64,000 bases of DNA. Source: Selaginella moellendorffii (taxonomy: Eukaryota > Streptophyta > Lycopodiopsida > Selaginellales > Selaginellaceae). The stretch covers positions 3,316,705 to 3,380,704 of the forward strand of contig NW_003314263.1 of NCBI RefSeq assembly GCF_000143415.4, given 5' to 3'. The position numbers were made by a program, and so were the translations under genes. Below are positions 9,925 to 21,523 of this stretch, in pieces. The notes under the pieces were generated by a model. That model ran no database searches. It worked only from the letters and a program-made list of their open reading frames with translations, and was not told the origin of the DNA. How positions within the stretch are numbered: the first letter of the stretch is position 1; every line of letters starts with the position of its first letter.

Positions 9925-10930
9925 CGGGAATGGAAATTTAGGGTTCCAGGCCATGGCGAGGCTGAGCAGTGGCGCCCAGTTCGCTGAAGGTATGCCGCAA
10001 TCTCCTCTACTCCTCTCTTATCTCGGATTGGACTAGGGACTGCCGCCGCTACAGCGCCAGGCGATTTCCATCGAGAGCGCGGTGCTTGGCAGGATTCTTT
10101 GGTCTAAATGGTGCTGCTCAAGAGCAACGATTTCCGCTGGAATTTCTCAACGAAAATGTGTCCGGGGTCATAGCATTTGCTCGCTGGGGTCTATCCAACT
10201 AATATTCTTCCAGGTGGGAATATAGAGTATAAAGTTCGTGAATTTCATTTCTTTCTAGCTGACATTGGACTGTTTCAATCAGCGACGTGAATGGGACTAG
10301 TGTCGAACGATTAGCATCGAAATATGCAGGTAGATATCTTGGTCTTCACTTGATATCTCACAGGGCGTCCTAAACAAGCCAAGTTGTGTCAATTCCTACG
10401 ATTTCCTGAAATTCCTGCGAACTTTCCAGGTTTGTCTATGCGTAACTTGTGTGTCATAGCAAATCGTAATCTAGTTTCTTTCGACGTGGTCTCCTACAGT
10501 TATAGATGCGAAGACTGGGAAGCTGTCCATATACCCAACCACAAGTTCAAGACGAGCGTTGTCCGCAATTTAGAAAACTCGCACAATTATTTGGATGCGA
10601 GCAAGATCAACGTAAGATAACGTGAATTGATTATCCGTCTCTAAACACGTAGCCGTCGTTTCAGCTCATTGTCGCAGACATGAGAAAAGTTCTTGCCTAT
10701 CATCCATAAGTGGAGCACGGACGATTGCATCGAGGAAATTATTCTTCTTGCTCGAAGTCCACAATGCCCGACTTGCCACTCCTATTCGCTCTGTATACAA
10801 CGAAGCAGAAACTCGCCAGGCGAACTTGTCCAACAAAGACGGCAGGCTGTTGCTCCTCGGAGTCTGGAAATGTTTCGATTCCATGGGAGTTGATGTTAAA
10901 GACATGAGCTTCCTATGGAAAAACCTCTAG
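9925..10930 (+). pseudogene. MSL gene fragment C, inverted relative to fragment B
   Basis: Reading the plus strand, the segment matches the MSL leader (ggaaatttagggttcc), exon 1 remnants, exon 2 (GVIAFARWG, NIF), exon 3 remnants, exon 8 ([23 protein letters not shown]), exon 9 (DMRKVL, VEHGRLHR) and the last exon (ARLATPIRS, YNEAETRQANLSNKDGR, GVDVKDMSFL). Exons 4-7 and 10 are absent. Several junctions shift the frame and stops are present. Introns flank the surviving exons, so it is a rearranged genomic copy. Its 5' end faces fragment B across the RING gene. Confidence 0.8.
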
Positions 10931-11285
10931 CAAAGATCTGGCAGTTTTTCTTTTCTGAATTTGTTGCTTTGTTTGTATTTGTTTGTATACATCCAAGAGC
11001 ATTCATTTAGTTTATATTCCATCAACAATTGAGGTGAAATTCGAAAGACCACCACATCTTATCTTCTCCATCTCAGCCTTCCATAGCATCATCACTTCCC
11101 TGTTTCCCGTTTGAAGATCTTTCTCCAGCTCCAGTGGTGTGATTGTCGCATTTCTAGCACATTTACTTTCTCTCTCGGCTGAGGTTTGTTTCGAACAGGA
11201 AAGTCTCAGACACCTTTAAAGCTTCTATGCTTTCTTCTAACGTTTCCACTCATCCTCTGAGTCTTCGAAGCGTTTCCAGCCCAGA
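10931..11285. other. intergenic, nothing recognised
   Basis: No open frame of note, repeat or RNA gene seen. Confidence 0.4.
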
Positions 11286-11289
11286 ATGG

Positions 11290-12060
11290 ACCAAGCCATC
11301 TCAAACTCCGAACTATTGCGGGGTAAGCTCGGCGCGATCACCTTCACGAGCTTCTTCAAGGTGGCCTACGACATTGTGTCGCAGCTCATAGATCCTGTGC
11401 GTGGAAACCGATGGTAGAACACGACGGCGCCCTTGAAATCAGTCACCAGCTGCAAAAACGGAAGCTTGGACGACCTCGCCAGCAGGTAGAATTCCAGCTC
11501 GCATCTGTTCAATCCCTGCCGGCTGCTCAGCTCACTGACGACCTCGATCCCAAGAACAGTGTCGCTTCCATGCGCAAGAACGGCCGAGCTCTTGCTCCTC
11601 ACCTCGACGTCCAAGTTGATAGCACGGAGAACCTCCACTTTGCTGTCGATCTCCTCCAGATCCAGCCACCGGTATGAAGACTGTGGCACACGATCTCGTG
11701 GGCCTGAGCTCGAGGGAGGTGATGATTGATGTAGAGCTCTTCTTCTTCTTGCGTGATCAAGCCCTGGTGATCGTGCTCCTTGTCGATGGCGACGACGTTT
11801 GGATCGTTCACATCCAAATGGTAGCGAAAGGTGAGCATGAATTTGTGGCACAGCAGCGAGTCTGCGTCGATCCTACCTCTGGACAGCTTCGCCATCCAAG
11901 CCAGCTCCTTGGGCAGCTTGATGCCTTGGATGATCGCCGCATTTTGCCGCATCTTGGCTATGGTTGGTCCCGACCACGTTCTGCTGAAATCTCGACCGCC
12001 GCCGAACGCAGTCGGACAGCTCCTTTCGGTAATTCCGTTCAGCGAAAAAAATGGTGATCG
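11290..12060 (-). pseudogene. unrecognised gene, frameshifted
   Basis: The minus strand reads protein-like sequence in two frames: from about 11950 MRQNAAIIQGIKLPKELAWM and FMLTFRYHLDVNDPNVVAID, then after a frame change near 11690 YRWLDLEEIDSKVEVLRAIN, GIEVVSELSSRQGLNR and LPFLQLVTDFKGAVVFYH. A TAG interrupts before a last stretch with ATLKKLVKVIAPSLPR. No family is recognised. The plus strand at 11286-11416 also reads a short protein-like frame (MDQAISNSELLRGKLGAITF at its start), so strand is not certain. A short piece near 11960 (gttggtcccgacca) recurs at 20835 in opposite orientation. Confidence 0.3.
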
Positions 12061-12210
12061 CGCTCGCAGGGGCTAGATTTCTGATGCTGCTGCAGCTATT
12101 GCCATCACCACTACATCTTCACTGCTTTGCTGTTCTCCTGCTGCTATGGAGTGATCCATCCATCCACAAATGCCCAGCCTAGCAAGCCTACATAGAATCC
12201 GACGAAGAGG

Positions 12211-12215
12211 GCTAT
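12211..12215 (+). other. target-site duplication of element 1, left
   Basis: GCTAT, repeated exactly at 19856-19860 directly after the right LTR. Confidence 0.9.
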
Positions 12216-13140
12216 TGTAAGCAACTAAATTTTCCATTCTACTTTAGTCACTTAACCACACCTCTGACCACTTGGAGGAGTCTCATTCACAACCTCCAGA
12301 AGTCCAATCCAGGACTTGGGACTTACTAGCCCCGAGAATGGCATCCATGCCACTCAACATTTGCACTTGGTCCAAGTGCTCCACGTGTCCGATCCCATGA
12401 CCGACACTCAAAGGTACCACCGACATAGCAGCCCGTTACGCTAAGGCCATGCCCAATCACCTTTGCCACACTGGTAGTCCAATACCACTTGCATCACAGT
12501 CTTGGCTCTCCAAGACTGGGCCATCTGTCCACGAGTGGTCATCCTAGATCCACTCCTTAGCATCCTTAGGATGCCCACAAACCGGGGGAATCGCCTTCCC
12601 CAAAGTCCCTTTGTCAGTTCCTACCAAGTCCCTTTCTGCCCCTGGCCGTGTTTGCCAACACTGCCACTGGATCGAGGCCCACAGGCTCGACCACTAAGTC
12701 CCACGGTCCTCTGGGACTTCCTCACCACACGACTGTGTCCTTGGTCACTACCCCAGAGGACTGCTCCTCTTCCTTTCCACAGTCTAGGCCTTTGGGACAA
12801 CATTTCGGAACACCGTGGCCTTACGCGAGCCACCTGGGTACTCTCCCCGCCTTTCACCTTTAGGTGCTCTAGCCATGGGCTTAGAGCGAGGTTTCGTTGA
12901 GCCACGCCTGGTATCCAAGTAGGTAGTGCCACCCACACTTGGACTGGGAGCATCGGCCAGTCGATCTCCCGGGGGAACTAGAGCCGGCTCTTGAACACTT
13001 CACCAAGCTACCCTGCTTGTCGGTCCGTGTTCACTCTAGTCTTGGACTTCCCAGTGGGCAGCTCATCACCCAACACTGGGTCCGGCCTTCCTGGGCCAAA
13101 CTGGCCTTTCCTGGCCAAACTGGCTCCACTGCAGTCCTCC

Positions 13141-13210
13141 CCCTACTATACTTTTGGAGCTCACCAAACCCCCCAGGGTCTGGGAGACGAACGCTTTGGG
13201 CTTTCACCCT
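13141..13210 (-). promoter_or_regulatory. conserved LTR block, probable core promoter
   Basis: On the minus strand: GGTGAAAGCCCAAAGCG, then TCTCCC, a G-rich run, and CCAAAAGTATAGTAG. The same order occurs in element 2 (21919-21985), element 3 (39183-39265, 45308-45384) and element 1's right LTR (19047-19116). The TATAGTA part may act as TATA box (inference). Confidence 0.45.
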
Positions 13211-13213
13211 CTC

Positions 13214-13790
13214 AGGCTCCGGACTCGGACTCGGACTCGGACTCGGACTTGGACTCGGATTCGGACTCGGACTCGGGCTCGGGCTCGGTCTCGGCCTCGG
13301 CCTCGGTCTCGGTCTCGGTCCCGATCTCGGTCTCGGTCTCGGTCTCGGTCCCGGTCTCGGTCTCGACTTCGGACTCCATCTCGGACTCCATCTCGGACTC
13401 CATCTCGGACTCCATCTCGGACTCCATCTCGGGTCCATCTCGGGTCCATCTCGGACTCCATCTCGGACTCCATCTCGGGTCCATCTCGGACTCCATCTCG
13501 GACTCCATTTCGGGTCCATCTCGGGTCCACCTCGGACTCCATCTCGGACTCCATCTCGGACTCCATCTCGGGTCCATCTCGGACTCCATTTCGGGTCCAT
13601 CTCGGACTCCATCTCGGACTCCATTTCGGGTCCATCTCGGGTCCACCTTGGACTCCATCTTGGACTCCATTTCGGGTCCATCTCGGGTCCACCTCGGACT
13701 CCATCTCGAGTCCATCTCGGACTCCACTTCGGACTCCAACTCGGGTCCATCTCGGACTCCACTTCGGACTCCAACTCGAGTCCATCTCGG
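13214..13790. repeat. tandem repeat array in element 1 left LTR
   Basis: First a hexamer array (tcggac / tcggtc variants, 13214-13370), then a 12- to 15-base array (catctcggactc and catctcgggtc units, to about 13790). Units are multiples of three, so long frames without stops open in all six frames (Gly-Leu, Ser-Asp, Arg-Thr or Pro-Ser repeats). They are not taken as genes. Confidence 0.9.
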
Positions 13791-14012
13791 ACACTTCCAC
13801 GTGTCATGTGTTGGTCCTTTTGGGTCCCTTTTTGGAGCCTCGCTTTTTGCTCGCTTCGTGCTCGTTCCTCGAGCACTTCTTTGGGAGTTCCACTCCCACT
13901 CTTGACTTTTCAAGTCGGAAACGTGTTACGCTCGTTTGGCTCTCGCTTCAGCCACTACCACGTGGCACCCTTTCCGGCTCCACTTTGGGGCCTAGGGATT
14001 TTGTGTCTCACA

Positions 14013-14026
14013 ACTCCACCACCCAT
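14013..14026 (-). other. polypurine tract of element 1
   Basis: Minus strand ATGGGTGGTGGAGT, directly before the 3' LTR. Element 2 has the same tract before its 3' LTR (TGGGTGGTGGAGT). Confidence 0.8.
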
Positions 14027-17000
14027 AGACGAAGTTCGATGTCCTCATCGAACAGTAAACCATTTTGTAAAGTAACACTCGCATGTGTTACCATTTCCAT
14101 CCTTGGCACCTAGCCAATATTTGTCAATGGTTTGACATTGAAGGCTCACCATGCCTTTTGCATATGCCTCAATGGTTTGACACCAAAGGCTCACCATGCC
14201 TTGCCTATCCTCTAAGGAGGGTAGTCTCCCCAACTTAGAGACTGATTGGACCACATGTAGTGGTTCTCTCCTTTTATTGGTTTAGTTCTCGCTAAACCTC
14301 TTAGAGACCCTTCTCTAAGTCAATCCCACTTACTCCTTCTTGAGTAGTCTTAATTTCCTTCTATTGAATGTTTGCACCTTGGAACTTTTACTCTTTTGAC
14401 TTTTGGAAGTCAATTTCCTAGGTGTCTCCAACACCTTGCATTGCACAGATCGTGCGACTCCACTTCCCTATCTTAGGAAGTTCGTTACTTGAGGGCACCA
14501 TCATCCTCTCTTCTATTTCGTGCCATCTTAGGCACTAAGTTCCATTTATCACACTTTGTGCTAGGGTTGTCCATCGCCCTATCATTTGGCTACCTTACCA
14601 CTCCCTCCCTTGGAGCTTCCACTTTCGTCAAATCGGAGCAATTCGGAATCCATCCCTGGAAACACACTTCCTTTCCCGCAATTTGTTAGTGTCCAACACA
14701 TTAGTGTTCCTCGCCTAACTTTGTCACTTGGATTCCTTCCCAGGGATTCCACGGCCCTATCTTGGCCACTCATCTTTTGCTCCTATCCGTTGATTGTTGC
14801 ACCAAGCAACATCGAATCTCTACCTCCCTCCTTGAGGTATTCTTTTGATTCCATAGCAAAGGCTCTACTTTGCCAAGACTAGAGTGTTCACCCCTAGTAA
14901 GTCTCTTTTAGCATCTTCTGCTGTGGGCTCTATCCTCGACCCAACTTTGTGACCCTCTCATGGGTCTCTTTAGAGATTACTTTCCTTGGACACACTATGC
15001 CATCGCAATGACATAGCTCATTTCCCTAAGGTGCTTTTCCCACTTGGTCACTTTGACCAAGCCACACCATCATCAATAGTTCAAATCAACACTTTGAACT
15101 AGGAACCTTATTCCTTAACCCAAACAAGGACCTTGTCCTTATTTAGCCACAAGATCACCTAGTGATCTCACCTTGGCACCTTAACAAGTTTGCCAATAGG
15201 TGCTAGGTCTTCCAGACCTTTAACTTGTTAACTACGACCCCGGGGGCATCCCCCACACTTGGCGGTGCGCCCAAGCCAGCCCTTCCGGCCAAGGGTTCAT
15301 AGCAACTGAGATTAGGTGTCCCCATCTCACTCACCACGACCTTGGTGCCACTTGCACCAAAGCGTTCAAGTTAGATATGCCGAGCTTTCACACTAAGCAA
15401 TCTAACCGTGCATCACGACTCCGAGGCATCCTTCGCTTGGCGGTGTGCCCAAACCAGTCTCCCCACTGAGAGTCCATGACCACCGAAATATGAGTGTCCT
15501 CATATTCCAAACCATCACCACGCCCTAGTGATTTGGGACTCGAACCCAAGCACTAGAGGGTCGGGACTCGAACCCAACCTCCGTATATGCATCTACGGAC
15601 GGCATCACACTAGATGCCTGGTGTGACTCCCCACGCCGGTGCACCAACCTATTTTTAAAGCGCGCTATAGATCACAGCTTAGGAACCTAGTTCCTCCACA
15701 TTGCCAAGTCCTCTCACTTGACATGTCTGTGATCATGCATGGACTCCTCCATGCTTGGCCCCATGGCCCACCCTTTTTGAAGTTATCACCTCAACTAGGG
15801 TATTTGTTCCCCCGACGTGCCAATCTTGCTTGGCAAGTCCTCCGACCACTGTAACATGGTTCCTGCATAAGCGTGAAAGTCCTTGACCATCGACTTTCGT
15901 TCAAAGCCCTCTCTTTGAACACTCGGGAACTACTTCCCTAACCTTGATAGCCTTGCCTCATGGCAAGCTTCAAGACCACGCTTCTGCTGCGCCACTCTGA
16001 TTTCGCGCATTCCATGAACCATTTACACTTGGCCTTTCTAGGTACTACGCTACCTAGAATCGTCTTTGGGAACCTTGAAGGAACTCTGTCCCTCAGCTTG
16101 CTAAGGCCTCCCCTTTCGCAAGCTTTATAGTTGCCATATAGTCTAACATGGACAATTCCATATTTTAGACTCTCCATGGCATCACGGTTGCTAGCAACAA
16201 CATCCTCGAGCACCCTCTTGATTCTCCACTCCCAACTTTCATAACCACTGTTGGATATGCCCTTTGATTTCTATGGTTCAGTTCCATCCCAATACTACTT
16301 GCCTTTGGCTTCACACCTTTCCTTCGGTCATTCTCCTCCAGACCAGGAGGATAGCTTTGCACTTTCTATCATGCCTTAGCAAGTATTCTTAGGGATGAAC
16401 CTACCCAATAGCCCAGGGAGTGGTTCCTCAATCCGGGTATGCTCAGCTTATAATCCCACACACTAGGATTACATTGTTGCTTATGGGCCTTTACATGCCC
16501 ATCACTAGCCTTGCCAAAATTCCATTTTTGGCTTTGTCCAACTTGGGTAGACAGTCCTCTCCTGTCTCCGCAACCTTGGACATTTGGATAGCACCTTCTA
16601 TCCATCATTCGCTAGGGACTTAGTCCCTTGGGCTTTATCCATTGCCCTCGCGACATCAAACACCACCTTCTAGTGTTCTAGAGTGTCCGGGTGTCCCAAT
16701 GATGGCTTTCTTGACAATGAGTATTTCCTTTTATGACATTGACTTACTATATCGCAACACAAGCAACTTATCCCCCGTAAGGGTATATCCAACTTCCTTA
16801 TGCTACTAAGAAGTCTTGGGTAGCTACCTTCTACCCGTTTAACCAGTTATTTTGCACCTCTTGCTTAGTTGCCTCATAGTTGTCAAGTCCTACAACTCAT
16901 TGCTTGGTGCTTTCACACCTCCATCATTATTTGGGTCACCACACTCCAACTGCATGCTCTGCAGCTTAGGCTATGCCATTCCCATTTCCGTTGGGATTCC

Positions 17001-18106
17001 TTTGGCAAGGGGTTCTCATGAACCCACCAACATAGCCTCAAGTTATCACACCTCGGCACATTTGGTGTCTCCACATCATCGGCTCCACGAGCCTACCTCT
17101 ATGACATTTCCCCTTCGTGTCTAAGTCTTTGCCAAGACCAACACCGCTCTTTCTCATGCCAACCATCTGTTAGCACTGCCCCATAGAGGTCACACACAAC
17201 TTTATGTCAAAGTTGTTTTCTTCTGGGAACACCTTTCCCATAACTTTAGCATGGCATATTTTGCCATCGATGAGATACCCTCTGTTCTCATCCTTGGATC
17301 TTATGATCCCCCCCCCATCCTTTGTGGGGTACAACACACCTCAGTCCAAATGCTTCCATCAGTCCTTTTAGAACCATCCCTTGACTCTACTTGAGTCATC
17401 CAGCAGTTTTGGACTTGGTTGATCCACAGACCCGTAAGGTCCTACTTGTGAGGCACTAGCTCACTGGAATACACTTCTTGCATTCCTGTCCTACTCAAAA
17501 GGGCTATTTTCACAAGTGTTACTCCGACACTTGATTTTGTTCTCTGGGGGCAACTTTTGCCCCTTAGGACTACTTGTCCATGCGATGGGAATACCACTCA
17601 TCTCTAAGTACACCCCCCAACTCCTTGGGTTGTTCCAGCATTTATTAAAGGTAGCCCCGGCTACCATTTCAAGGACTTGAGTCCTCTCCCGTATTTGACC
17701 TTCCACGGTCATTACCTTTGGTCTCACATTCATGAGCACCAACCTCAACTATATGAGGATAATCTTGTGACTCCTTTATTGTTTTGGAGTCTCTATCTTT
17801 CCCGTGATCCCAACTTTAGTTGTTTACCACAACAACCTTAGCCAATTTGCTGAGACAAATGCTCATCCGGATCACATCCTCAACTCAATGAGGAAAACCT
17901 TGCACTGTTCCCAAGATCCCAAAGTCGTTCCATTATTGGCCCTTTTCTATCCACCACCTCGTCTACAAGTTCACACATGAACTGTAATGGAGAGCCATGT
18001 CTTCCCGACTTGCTACTCCTCAAGGATAGGCCCACTCCTCGGACCTTCCGATGCCAACACTAGTGGTGATATATTTGAGCACCAATAAAAGTCGGACTAA
18101 GGAACA
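14027..18106 (-). other. element 1 internal region, no coding domains
   Basis: About 4.1 kb with short frames only on either strand (longest minus frame about 90 codons). No zinc knuckle, protease, reverse transcriptase or integrase motif was found. A sequence near 15540-15590 (ctcgaacccaa repeats) recurs in element 2 near 28000, suggesting common ancestry of the internal regions. Confidence 0.6.
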
Positions 18107-18118
18107 GCTCCGATACCA
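18107..18118 (-). other. primer-binding site of element 1
   Basis: Minus strand TGGTATCGGAGC, a one-mismatch version of the plant initiator-Met-tRNA primer site TGGTATCAGAGC, four bases inside the 5' LTR edge at 18122. Confidence 0.85.
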
Positions 18119-18121
18119 AAT

Positions 18122-19855
18122 TGTAAGCAACTAAATTTTCCATTCTACTTTAGTCACTTAACCACACCTCTGACCACTTGGAGGAGTCTCATTCACAACC
18201 TCCATAAGTCCAATCCAGGACTTGGGACTTGCTAGCCCCGAGAATGGCATCTATGCCACTCAACATTTGCACTTGGTCCAAGTGCTCCACGTGTCCGATC
18301 CCATGACCGACACTCAAAGGTACCACCGACATAGCAGCCCGTTACGCTAAGGCCATGCCCAATCACCTTTGCCACACTGGTAGTCCAATACCACTTGCAT
18401 CACAGTCTTGGCTCTCCAAGACTGGGCCATTTGTCCACGAGTGGTCATCCTAGATCCACTCCTTAGCATCCTTAGGATGCCCACAAACCGGGGGAATCGC
18501 CTTCCCCAAAGTCCCTTTGTCAGTTCCTACCAAGTCCCTTTCTGCCCCTGGCCGTGTTTGCCAACACTGCCACTGGATCGAGGCCCACAAGCCCGACCAC
18601 TAAGTCCCACGGTCCTCTGGGACTTCCTCACCACACGACTGTGTCCTTGGTCACTACCCCAGAGGACTGCTCCTCTTCCTTTCCACAGTCTAGGCCTTTG
18701 GGACAACATTTCGGAACACCGTGGCCTTACGCGAGCCACCTGGGTACTCTCCCCGCCTTTCACCTTTAGGTGCTCTAGCCATGGGCTTAGAGCGAGGTTT
18801 CGTTGAGCCACGCCTGGTATCCAAGTAGGTAGTGCCACCCACACTTGGACTGGGAGCATCGGCCAGTCGATCTCCCGGGGGAACTAGAGCCGGCTCTTGA
18901 ACACTTCACCAAGCTACCCTGCTTGTCGGTCCGTGTTCACTCTAGTCTTGGACTTCCCAGTGGGCAGCTCATCACCCAACACTGGGTCCGGCCTTCCTGG
19001 GCCAAACTGGCCTTTCCTGGCCAAACTGGCTCCACTGCAGTCCTCCCCCTACTATACTTTTGGAGCTCACCAAACCCCCCAGGGTCTGGGAGACGAACGC
19101 TTTGGGCTTTCACCCTCTCAGGCTCCGGACTCGGACTCGGACTCGGACTCGGATTCGGACTCGGACTCGGGCTCGGGCTCGGTCTCGGCCTCGGCCTCGG
19201 TCTCAGCCTCGGCCTCGGTCTCGGTCTCGGTCCCGATCTCGGTCTCGGTCTCGGTCTCGGTCCCGGTCTCGGTCCCGGTCTCGGTCTCGACTTCGGACTC
19301 CATCTCGGACTCCATCTCGGACTCCATCTCGGACTCCATCTCGGGTCCATCTCGGGTCCATCTCGGACTCCATCTCGGACTCCATCTCGGACTCCATCTC
19401 GGGTCCATCTCGGACTCCATTTCGGGTCCATCTCGGACTCCATCTCGGACTCCATTTCGGGTCCATCTCGGGTCCACCTCGGACTCCATCTTGGACTCCA
19501 TTTCGGGTCCATCTCGGGTCCACCTCGGACTCCATCTCGAGTCCATCTCGGACTCCACTTCGGACTCCAACTCGGGTCCATCTCAGACTCCACTTCAGAC
19601 TCCAACTCGAGTCCATCTCGGACACTTCCACGTGTCATGTGTTGGTCCTTTTGGGTCCCTTTTTGGAGCCTCGCTTTTTGCTCGCTTCGTGCTCGTTCCT
19701 CAAGCACTTCTTTGGGAGTTCCACTCCCACTCTTGACTTTTCAAGTCGGAGCTTTTGGTCCAAACGTGTTACGCTCGTTTGGCTCTCACTTCAGCCACTA
19801 CCACGTGGCACCCTTTCCGGCTCCACTTTGGGGCCCAGGGATTTTGTGTCTCACA
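18122..19855 (-). repeat. element 1 right LTR (5' LTR)
   Basis: 1734 bp, near-identical to 12216-14012 apart from a shorter tandem array (19123-19620) and scattered single changes. Followed at once by the GCTAT duplication at 19856-19860. Confidence 0.9.
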
Positions 19856-20075
19856 GCTATAGCCTATAGGAGCTGCGTGTGTACCGAGCTCTACAGGGCA
19901 ACACTCTCCAGTCGGTCGGCCTCTGCTTTCGATTGAGCGTGGAGCAGTTCACTGGGGCCTCACAAATTGCTTAGTCCGCGACGCTTGAAATTTTTGCCAT
20001 AAAATGGAAATTACGATTCCAGTGATTTCAGAGATTTGATTCTAGCAATTCTAGCAATTCTGGCACAATTGAGCA

Positions 20076-20279
20076 ATGGTGCCTAATTGGGCATGGTCCC
20101 ATGTTACCAAGCTCACTCCTTATGCTTCCGGCAAAAAAGCTGGGTGTTGGAAATGTAATTATTGTGGAAAAATGTATGGTAGTCTGCCAAAATGAATCAA
20201 GGTGCATTTCACTAAAATTTTTAGGTATGATATTGAAGTATGTAATGTTTTAAATGTTCCTCTTCATGTTCAGAACTAA
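20076..20279 (+). pseudogene. BED-type zinc finger relic of a hAT-like transposase
   Basis: One frame reads NWAWSHVTKLTPYASGKKAG, then CWKCNYCGKMYGSLPK, a TGA, IKVHFTKIF and later DIEVCNVLNVP. This is the BED finger layout of plant hAT transposases (W.hvtk, CNyCgk.y, then tRik.H). The TGA stands where Arg (CGA) is expected, a C-to-T change. Stops follow, so only a relic remains. Confidence 0.55.
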
Positions 20280-20376
20280 GTTTGCCGAATGTTTGTGGAG
20301 CAAATCACAAATGCCCTTTTGTCTTTACCTTCTATAGCAAATCTATAGAGTAAGCATTTTGATGGGGCATCTGTTT

Positions 20377-20845
20377 TTGGAACTGGTACACAAAATATTA
20401 ATCAATCTTAGTCTATAAGTGCTTCTATAGGCCATGAGGGATCATCTGCTTTGGTTTTCCTACTTTTATTAATGTAATTTTATTAGAAATGTTTTTTTTT
20501 ATCAAAAATTTTTTGTGAACCGTTCGGCCATTCAGCATTTTCACAGCCGGTCAATAACTACGGTCAGCCGGTCGGCCAGTCGGCGGTCAGAACAGTCAGG
20601 ACCAACCATGTTTGGAGCTGGTACACAAAGTGTTAATCAATCTCAGCCTATGAGTGCTTCTATAGGCTATGAGGGATCATCTGCTTTGGTTTTTCTACTT
20701 TTATTAATATAGTTTTATTAAAAATGTTTTTTTTTATCAAAAATTTTTTGTGAACTGTTCAGCCGTTCGACATTTTCACAGCCGGTCGATAACCACAGTC
20801 AGCCGATCAGCCGGTTTGCGTTCAGAATGGTCGGGACCAACCATG
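20377..20845 (+). repeat. 235-bp tandem duplication, two copies
   Basis: The unit starting ggaactggtacacaaa at about 20378 recurs starting ggagctggtacacaaa at about 20614. Both carry the T-rich core tttttttttatcaaaaattt, then cagccggtc repeats and end gaccaaccatg. The copies differ at about one base in ten by eye. Downstream of the BED relic, so possibly part of the same transposon. Confidence 0.75.
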
Positions 20846-21518
20846 ATCTTGGCATTGGGGAGCAAGGCAATGGTGTCGAAATGGATGCAGCCGAGCTCCT
20901 CAATCAGCTCGTCCCAAGTGCAAGCCATCCTGTAGTTGACAGGGAGGGGATGGAAAACCTCTTCACGTCGAGACGAAGGCGAGAGCTGGAGGGAGAGCTC
21001 TGCGGGATCCAAGCCGCCTAAACATTGGCAATGGCAAGCAGATCCATCTTATCATTGCAAAGAGGAAGACGGATATCCGTTGTATCGGATTTATAACCAC
21101 TTGTAAAGCCCTAAATTTGCAGAGATAATCTAAACTGTTCAAATCTAATGGTTTAGATAAAAGGGGAGTTAAAACAATTCTCTTTAAATGGTAAAATGGT
21201 TATTTCTTTGAGATACATTATTTATATATTAACATTAACTTATAAATGAACATGGGACTATTATTCCCAATGGAAGATGCAACATTAATCTACAAGAGCT
21301 AAACTAGTGTATGTGGATCCAATGCACAAATTATGCAAACAACAAATCAAGTTACCAAAAATAATACACTAGTTCTATAAAGTTAATAAAATATAAATAT
21401 TTAAAATTAAATAGTGATAAATATTAATTTACACTTTGTGAGATTTATGATACCATATACTAATTAGCATACCTATATCTTTGTATTAGGCCACTGGTAT
21501 ATCAAAATAGTATCAAAC
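20846..21518. other. unassigned flank of element 2
   Basis: A minus-strand frame at 20800-21012 reads NYRMACTWDELIEELGCIHF and LPNAKIMVGPDHS, protein-like but unassigned; part of it recurs near 11960. The rest to 21518 is AT-rich with nothing recognised. Confidence 0.3.
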
Positions 21519-21523
21519 TTAGT
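21519..21523 (+). other. target-site duplication of element 2, left
   Basis: TTAGT, repeated exactly at 29475-29479 after the 3' LTR. Confidence 0.9.

Larger units (their letters stand above)
12216..14012 (-). repeat. element 1 left LTR (3' LTR)
   Basis: 1797 bp, TGTAAGC to TCTCACA on the plus strand. Contains a tandem-repeat array (13214-13790) and a conserved block (13141-13210) shared with other LTR families in the window. The match to the right LTR ends exactly at 14012. Confidence 0.9.
12216..19855 (-). mobile_element. element 1: non-autonomous LTR retrotransposon (minus strand)
   Basis: Two long direct repeats (12216-14012 and 18122-19855), each starting TG and ending CA on the plus strand, are bounded by an exact 5-bp duplication. 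On the minus strand the right-hand LTR is 5', followed by a primer site matching the initiator-Met-tRNA type (18107-18118); the polypurine tract lies at 14013-14026 before the left LTR. The internal 4.1 kb has no readable gag, protease, reverse transcriptase or integrase; only short frames are present. This is the structure of a large retrotransposon derivative (LARD-like) that needs an autonomous helper. The LTRs differ by few substitutions, and the 63-bp length difference is mostly tandem-repeat copy number, so the insertion is recent. Confidence 0.9.

Noticed and set aside
12939-14113. Long frames of up to 378 codons on both strands with Gly-Leu, Ser-Asp or Arg-Thr repeats (and the same at 18845-19936)
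   Set aside because: They lie in the LTR tandem arrays, whose unit lengths are multiples of three, so stops are absent in every frame. No start context or domain supports them.
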